A program made the position numbers and the translations under genes. Shown here one piece after another: positions 39,188-41,275 of a stretch of 41,275 nucleotides of DNA. Numbering within the stretch: the first letter of the stretch is position 1; each line of letters opens with the position of its first letter. This DNA is from Clostridiales bacterium (GTDB lineage: Bacteria > Bacillota > Clostridia > Christensenellales > Borkfalkiaceae). The stretch lies in NCBI GenBank assembly GCA_003538975.1, contig DPQQ01000010.1, positions 334,064-375,338 on the forward strand. Reading direction: 5' to 3'. The notes below the pieces were generated by a model, which saw nothing but the letters and a program-made list of their open reading frames with translations, had not been told where the DNA came from and did no database searches.

Positions 39188-39977
39188 GAAGCTTCTGACG
39201 GTTTTTATATCCGTCGTATTCGTTTTAATAGTCGGTTTTGCGGCGTTTACGCTTTTTACGGTAAAGAACGTAGGCGTTTCCTTTTCGATATACGGAGTTT
39301 CGTCCTACAGATCGGAAAGCGTTACGCAGAAACTTAAGACGCTTAAAGGCAAAAACATAGTTGCCGTTTCTGAAAAGAAGACGAGGGACATGCTTAAAGA
39401 CGATACGTATTTCGAACTGGTGTCTTTCAAGAAAAAATTCCCCGATAAAATAGAGATTACGCTTAAAGAACGCCGCGCCGGTTACTACGTCGTTTACGGA
39501 GAGAATTATTACATAATCTCGCAGGAGGGTTTCGTTCTGGAAAAAACGGACGTTCTTCCCGATAAAGAACTCGTAAAAATTTCGGTAACCGATAAAGACA
39601 AAAACGGCTACGTTTTCGGTGAACCGGTTGTCGGCGGATATTTTTGTTCTTCGGATAATTCGGGAAAGGATATCTCGGCAAAAATAACGGCGGAGCTTTT
39701 AACTCTTTGCGGACAAGTCGATATTTTAGGCTGCATAAAAGAAGTCGGAATATTTTCGACCTCTTCGGTAACCGAAATATGTTTTTATACGAAGACGAGC
39801 GTTGTTCTCGACCTTTTCGACGTGTATAACGACGGAAAGAACAAACTTACGGCTCTTACCGAAGCGTATAATCAGAGCGATGATTTCGCAAAAGCGGAAT
39901 ATACGATCACTTTGGGCGAAAAGGACGAAAACGGGAAGTATACTGTTATATGGTCGCCGACCGGTTCCGAAGCATAA
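39177..39977 (+). CDS. ftsQ: FtsQ/DivIB-type division protein
   Basis: 266 residues with one membrane segment near 6-27, then a POTRA-like domain (VGVSFSIYGVSSYRSESVTQKLKTLKGKNI) and FKKKFPDKIEITLKERRAGYYVVYGENYYIISQEGFVLE, the FtsQ beta domain core. It links FtsL/DivIC and the septal synthase in the divisome. The start overlaps the murA stop by 11 bases. Position just before ftsA-ftsZ is classical. The DivIB name is used in Gram-positives; the function is the same. Confidence 0.9.
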   Translation: MKHKKLLTVFISVVFVLIVGFAAFTLFTVKNVGVSFSIYGVSSYRSESVTQKLKTLKGKNIVAVSEKKTRDMLKDDTYFELVSFKKKFPDKIEITLKERRAGYYVVYGENYYIISQEGFVLEKTDVLPDKELVKISVTDKDKNGYVFGEPVVGGYFCSSDNSGKDISAKITAELLTLCGQVDILGCIKEVGIFSTSSVTEICFYTKTSVVLDLFDVYNDGKNKLTALTEAYNQSDDFAKAEYTITLGEKDENGKYTVIWSPTGSEA

Positions 39978-40067
39978 GATAAGGAATTTGTAAAAGACAA
40001 GCAAAAATAATTTTTATACTACAGATAATTTTGCCGTAAAAGGGCAAAAAGTTACAAAGGGGATATA

Positions 40068-41183
40068 ATGCAGAATTCTGAACAGGTCGCGGTAATAGAC
40101 ATAGGCTCTTCGAAAATATCGGCATTTGTCGGCGAACGCGGCGTAAACGGAACTTTTATCATAAAAGGATATAACGAGTTTGCGTATTCGGGTTTTTTAT
40201 CCGGAGAATTTTTGGATAAAACCGAAACGGAAGAAGTTTTAAGAAAGCTCGTTTTAACGGTAAAACAAGGGAAAACTCCCGTGAAAACCGTTTATATCGG
40301 CGTTCCCGCGGGATTTACGAAAAATATAGTAAGGGACGCACAGATAAGCTTTAATAAAAAAAGAAAAATAACAGATAAAGAAATCGACGAACTTTACGCG
40401 ATGGGTTTCAGCGGCGATTCTACGGGATATTCCGTAATAAACCGCTCGCCGATATTTTTCGAACTCGACGATTTCAGAAAGACTCCCGACGCGGTAGGAG
40501 AAGTAAGCGTGTCGCTTAAAGGAAGAGTTTCGTACGTTCTCTGCGGCGATTCGTTCGTTTCGTTTTTCAGATCGGTTTTAAGAAGCGAAGGCTTTAACGA
40601 ATGCGAATTCGTTTCGGTGGCTCTTGCGGAAGCGTTGTATCTCGTATCGCCCGAATCGAGAGACAGAATAGCTCTCATTGCGGACGTAGGGTATATTACT
40701 TCGACGGTAACGGTAATACAGGGCGACGGAATTTTATATCAGCGTTCGTTCGATATGGGCGGCGGTATGATAACGGCGGCTCTTACGGAAGCATTCAACG
40801 TTCCGTTCGATATTGCCGAAAAGGTTAAAAGAAAGGCAAGTCTTTCGATAGACGCTAAAGACGGCGACGTTTACGAAATAGTTTCCGGCGACGACGTTAT
40901 GTATTTTAACATAAATAAAGTAAAAAGGATAGTAAACGCCAATCTCGATAAACTTGCGGAAGAAATAGACGCGTCTTTCAAAAAAACAAGAATGGAATTT
41001 CCGGAATATCTGCCGCTTCTGCTGACCGGCGGCGGAATAACGTATTTAAGGGGCGCGAAAGAACGTTTGTCGAGCAGACTCAATATGAATGTAGAAGTTA
41101 TTTATCCCGATTTGCCGCTTTACGACAAACCGATAAACAGCTCGATGCTTTCGGTATTGAATCTCGCTCTCGAAAATAATTAA
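40068..41183 (+). CDS. ftsA: FtsA-like actin-family division protein, short C-terminus
   Basis: FtsA tethers FtsZ to the membrane. 371 residues with the actin-fold phosphate loops VIDIGSSKISAFVG (near the N-terminus) and IADVGYITSTVTVI, FDMGGGMITAAL, and the adenosine motif LTGGGITYLRGAKE. The 1C-type insertion (residues about 85-165) is present. The protein ends at SSMLSVLNLALENN, where usual FtsA (about 420 residues) continues into a linker and an amphipathic membrane helix. No such helix is visible. Ribosome site AAAGGGG. Confidence 0.88.
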   Translation: MQNSEQVAVIDIGSSKISAFVGERGVNGTFIIKGYNEFAYSGFLSGEFLDKTETEEVLRKLVLTVKQGKTPVKTVYIGVPAGFTKNIVRDAQISFNKKRKITDKEIDELYAMGFSGDSTGYSVINRSPIFFELDDFRKTPDAVGEVSVSLKGRVSYVLCGDSFVSFFRSVLRSEGFNECEFVSVALAEALYLVSPESRDRIALIADVGYITSTVTVIQGDGILYQRSFDMGGGMITAALTEAFNVPFDIAEKVKRKASLSIDAKDGDVYEIVSGDDVMYFNINKVKRIVNANLDKLAEEIDASFKKTRMEFPEYLPLLLTGGGITYLRGAKERLSSRLNMNVEVIYPDLPLYDKPINSSMLSVLNLALENN

Positions 41184-41200
41184 AGGAGAATAATTCATTT

Positions 41201-41275
41201 ATGATTTACGATAACAACAGCGGCGCGGTGATAAAGGTAATAGGCGTAGGCGGCGGCGGAAACAACGCTGTCAAC
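41201..41275 (+). CDS. ftsZ: Cell division protein FtsZ, N-terminal fragment
   Basis: The first 25 codons of ftsZ: after MIYDNNSG it reads AVIKVIGVGGGGNNAVN, the conserved nucleotide-binding start of FtsZ. The gene runs off the window. AAAGGAG lies upstream but 12 nt from the ATG, slightly long. It directly follows ftsA. Confidence 0.95.
   Translation, partial: MIYDNNSGAVIKVIGVGGGGNNAVN

Noticed and set aside
1..41275. CRISPR arrays, insertion sequences, prophage, rRNA or riboswitches.
   Set aside because: No regularly spaced repeats, transposase, integrase, phage genes or recognisable riboswitch cores were seen.

Overview
The window is one continuous bacterial chromosome segment, moderately AT-rich, with dense operons and short gaps. 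Gene order and content point to a Gram-positive Firmicute of the class Clostridia, probably an uncultured gut lineage. The main evidence is the ispG-(polC)-rimP-nusA-ylxR-ylxQ-infB-rbfA-truB-ribF order, the mraZ-rsmH-ftsL-pbp and murE-mraY-murD-ftsW-murA-ftsQ-ftsA-ftsZ blocks, Gram-positive style sigma-A promoters, and a MurE with the DNPR motif of meso-diaminopimelate ligases. Genus and species cannot be fixed from this sequence. No insertion sequence, prophage, CRISPR array or rRNA gene was seen.

Layout. 1-297: the 5' part of a tRNA-Ser(UGA) on the minus strand and two divergent promoters. 298-3321: dtd, ispG and a PolC-derived protein that keeps the N-terminal, OB and exonuclease domains but has no PHP or polymerase domain. 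3412-12400: the translation/transcription operon (rimP, nusA, ylxR, ylxQ, infB, rbfA, nrnA, truB, ribF, an endonuclease IV-like gene), with a terminator-like hairpin in its leader. 12457-14244: aminopeptidase P and efp, ending in a clear terminator. 14336-19361: SDR reductase, malQ, a DUF1294-type membrane protein (minus), nrdR, lgt and rpsT (minus). 19472-24262: murI and the first half of the division/cell-wall cluster. 24286-28498: an ABC exporter pair preceded by overlapping micro-ORFs, an AlkD-like gene and a FliB-like Cys-rich protein. 28588-32641: a divergent TetR regulator and a ferrous-iron island (two feoA, feoB and a 56-residue Cys-rich membrane protein). 32732-41275: the second half of the division/cell-wall cluster, running off the window inside ftsZ.

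How the genes work together. The rimP-infB block makes ribosome-maturation, transcription-elongation and initiation factors from one promoter. nrnA, truB and ribF add RNA turnover, tRNA modification and flavin cofactor functions. The mra/mur/fts genes make peptidoglycan precursors and the divisome, but murC, murF, murG and ddl are absent here, and the cluster is cut in two by about 8.5 kb of export, repair and iron-uptake genes.

The most interesting points are: (i) the orphan PolC N-terminal/exonuclease protein sitting exactly at the polC locus; (ii) the feo promoter, which carries two copies of an 18-bp palindrome flanking it and a DtxR-like box inside its spacer, next to a divergent TetR gene whose promoter predicts a leaderless mRNA; (iii) a RibF with a decayed riboflavin-kinase half; and (iv) an acidic Asp-Gly repeat insert in the exposed part of FeoB. 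All calls rest on reading the sequence; no database search was possible.
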